The notes under the pieces were generated by a model. It ran no database searches, was not told the origin of the DNA, and saw nothing but the letters and a program-made list of their open reading frames with translations. From an uncultured Methanobrevibacter sp. (GTDB lineage Archaea > Methanobacteriota > Methanobacteria > Methanobacteriales > Methanobacteriaceae), in the NCBI RefSeq assembly GCF_900314695.1, contig NZ_OMWD01000038.1, positions 1-13,782 on the forward strand: a stretch of DNA of 13,782 nt. Reading direction: 5' to 3'. This document shows, one piece after another, positions 12,550 to 13,782 of this stretch. Numbering within the stretch: the stretch's first letter is position 1; every line of letters begins with the position of its first letter. The translations under genes and the position numbers were made by a program.

Positions 12550-12795
12550 ATGACGGATGAAATCGATTATGTCAAACGCTCCCAATATAGATTCAAGGTA
12601 GTGAAGTCTCTGGATAATGATGCAAAAATGCCATCACAGATTGCAAGGGATACAGAAATTTTTCAAAATCATATATCCAATGTCCTTAGGCAGTTAAGGG
12701 AGCATGAGATTATTGAATGCATCAATCCTGAAGTCAGGAAAGGCAGACTGTACAGACTTACCGATAAGGGCGAGAAGGTTAGTGAAAATCTTTGA
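12550..12795 (+). CDS. winged-helix transcriptional regulator
   Basis: This 81-residue protein is a single winged-helix domain of a type common in methanogens. Helix 1 is KRSQYRFKVVKSL. The HTH (about 27-50) is MPSQIARDTEIFQNHISNVLRQL, with the recognition helix around QNHISNVLRQLREH. The beta wing is IIECINPEVRKGRLYRLTDKGE. It has no ligand domain, so it probably binds DNA as a dimer by itself. GGACAGG lies before the ATG. It is a candidate regulator for palindromic operators in this window, which is untested. After its stop, a +1 frame stays open to 12889 and reads sensibly (YYAKTNMKLVKRNQKLHNPY), so a longer ancestral form is possible. Confidence 0.8.
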   Translation: MTDEIDYVKRSQYRFKVVKSLDNDAKMPSQIARDTEIFQNHISNVLRQLREHEIIECINPEVRKGRLYRLTDKGEKVSENL

Positions 12796-12945
12796 TTATT
12801 ATGCCAAAACAAACATGAAGCTGGTCAAAAGGAACCAAAAGTTGCACAATCCATATTTGCCATTGATGATTGGTGATGTTAGAGAGTGATGTATTCCAAT
12901 ATTGTAAAATTATTTAAAAATGAAAAATAAATATGATGAAATTGT

Positions 12946-13456
12946 TTATTCACCATATTTTTTATTGAAATCTTCTTTTTCGGCTGCAATTTTTCCTTCT
13001 AAAGTGGTTATTGTAGTAGCTGTTTTATCTTTAAGTTCAGAAATGCTTTCTTCAATATTTATTGTTTCTATAGTGTCGTCAAGGTCTTCTTGAAGATTTG
13101 CAATTAATTCATTTTTAGCCATTTGAATTCTTAATTGTGTTCTTAACAATATTTCTTCTAAAAGGTTGTCAGCTTTAAATAGAATTAAATCAGCATCTTC
13201 ACCATTGTTTTCGATTGCTACTTGAACATCATTTGATAAAATAGTAATGGCTATGTCTGCATCATCTAATGCATCATCAATTCTTGCATCTGCTAAAGCC
13301 AGATGTGATTCTATTTTTTGCTGATTTCTAGCTTTTTTCTTTTCTAATACTTTTTCTTCAAATTTTATTTTTGCATTTGCTTTCTTTTGATTTGTGGCTA
13401 GTATTTTTTCTTCTTTTTTAATATTCAATTCTTCTTTTTTTTTCTTCGAAACTCAT
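12946..13456 (-). pseudogene. long coiled-coil protein, frame broken in a nine-base homopolymer near its start
   Basis: The well-supported start is the ATG at 13456-13454, four bases after GGTGA on the minus strand. After GAAG come nine A residues (T-run 13435-13443 on the plus strand), which shift the frame into a stop after 12 codons. With eight A residues the frame would read MSFEEKKEELNIKKEE and continue to the stop at 12946, giving about 169 residues. As it stands the body is open only from a TTG at 13428 (160 residues). The product has no cysteine, is almost entirely charged alpha helix, and looks like a cytoplasmic coiled coil. No family is recognised. The break may be a real mutation, a reversible phase switch, transcriptional slippage or a sequencing error. 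Confidence 0.6.
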
Positions 13457-13782
13457 ATTTTCACCAATTTAGTTTCAATTTAAAATTAATTTCAATTAAT
13501 TAATTTTAATATTTAATATATTATTTTTCATTAATTAATGTTTTCTTTTTATAAATTTTAATTTTATCTTATTTTTGTTTATTTTTATTGATTAAATTAA
13601 TTTAAAAATTAAAGTATTTTTATCTTTAAAATGCAAGAATGCCACAACTTCTGCAAGTTGTGGATGAATTGCACTATTGGGTCTACTGTCTTTTTTAATT
13701 AATTTTATTGTGTTTTATTTTATTTGCGTTTTTTTGAGGCTATTTTATGTCATGAATTTTTATTCAGTATACTTTTTTGTTA
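13457..13782. other. AT-rich gene-free end of window
   Basis: No gene was found. The first 100 bases probably hold the minus-strand promoter of the coiled-coil gene; TTTATAAAAAG on the minus strand (about 13545-13555) is a possible TATA box. The only strong structure is the hairpin at 13632-13673. The last 90 bases are T-rich and show nothing. Confidence 0.5.
13632..13673. repeat. two-tier hairpin resembling an IS200/IS605-type end
   Basis: CCACAACTT (13642-13650) and AAGTTGTGG (13655-13663) form a perfect 9-bp stem with loop CTGC. Outside a 5/5 internal loop, TGCAA (13632-13636) pairs with TTGCA (13669-13673). The stem is preceded by GAATG and followed by ATGAATTG. This layout recalls the right-end hairpin at 1189-1211, which also has GAAT before a nine-pair stem, although the stem sequences differ. 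It may be an orphan transposon end, a small RNA or a terminator-like element. Confidence 0.45.

Overview
The window looks like part of the chromosome of a methanogenic archaeon of the Methanobacteriales, most likely Methanobrevibacter or a close relative. The evidence is a very AT-rich background, archaeal GGTGAT-type ribosome binding sites in front of most genes, TATA boxes, and Lys/Thr/Val-rich Ig-like adhesin modules, one ending in a PG_binding_1-type domain. Winged-helix, zinc-ribbon and TPR proteins of the kind common in that genus also occur. This is read from sequence style; there is no rRNA or tRNA to confirm it.

Positions 1-1219 hold the 3' part of an IS200/IS605-family (IS1341-like) element: a full-length tnpB and the right-end hairpin that should form the 3' part of its omegaRNA. 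It abuts the 3' end of an adhesin-like gene (to 2491), which it appears to have interrupted. From 2809 to 7971 there is a same-strand series: a TPR-MORN protein, an ADP-ribosylglycohydrolase overlapping it by 4 bases, a multi-zinc-ribbon protein, a frame-broken TPR gene, an SseB-family protein, and a DUF2779 protein combining a Cas4/RecB-like iron-sulfur nuclease domain with a DEDD-type exonuclease-like domain. A clear terminator follows.

Positions 8084-9091 hold no recognisable protein gene but are rich in structure. There are two long hairpins, five copies of CACTAAA, two near-identical palindromes each fused to a TATA box, a possible very short membrane peptide, and a candidate folded RNA. 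The second palindrome is the promoter of a small four-cysteine protein (9092-9340). Positions 9355-10379 are decaying DNA: an adhesin Ig-domain pseudogene with two in-frame stops, then frame-broken scraps.

Positions 10380-12197 form a second tight operon: a zinc-ribbon/DUF6508-like protein, an unrecognised protein, and a TPR-HIRAN fusion. A zinc-ribbon membrane protein and a winged-helix regulator follow. On the minus strand, 12946-13456 is a coiled-coil gene whose good start is cut off from its body by a one-base excess in a nine-base homopolymer. The end of the window carries a two-tier hairpin that resembles a transposon end.

Overall this is an accessory region of surface-protein fragments, transposon traces and small-domain genes. 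Several families present (ADP-ribosylglycohydrolase, MORN/YwqK-like) are known elsewhere as immunity or antitoxin proteins. One reading is therefore an immunity- or defence-like island beside dismantled surface proteins; that reading is inference only.
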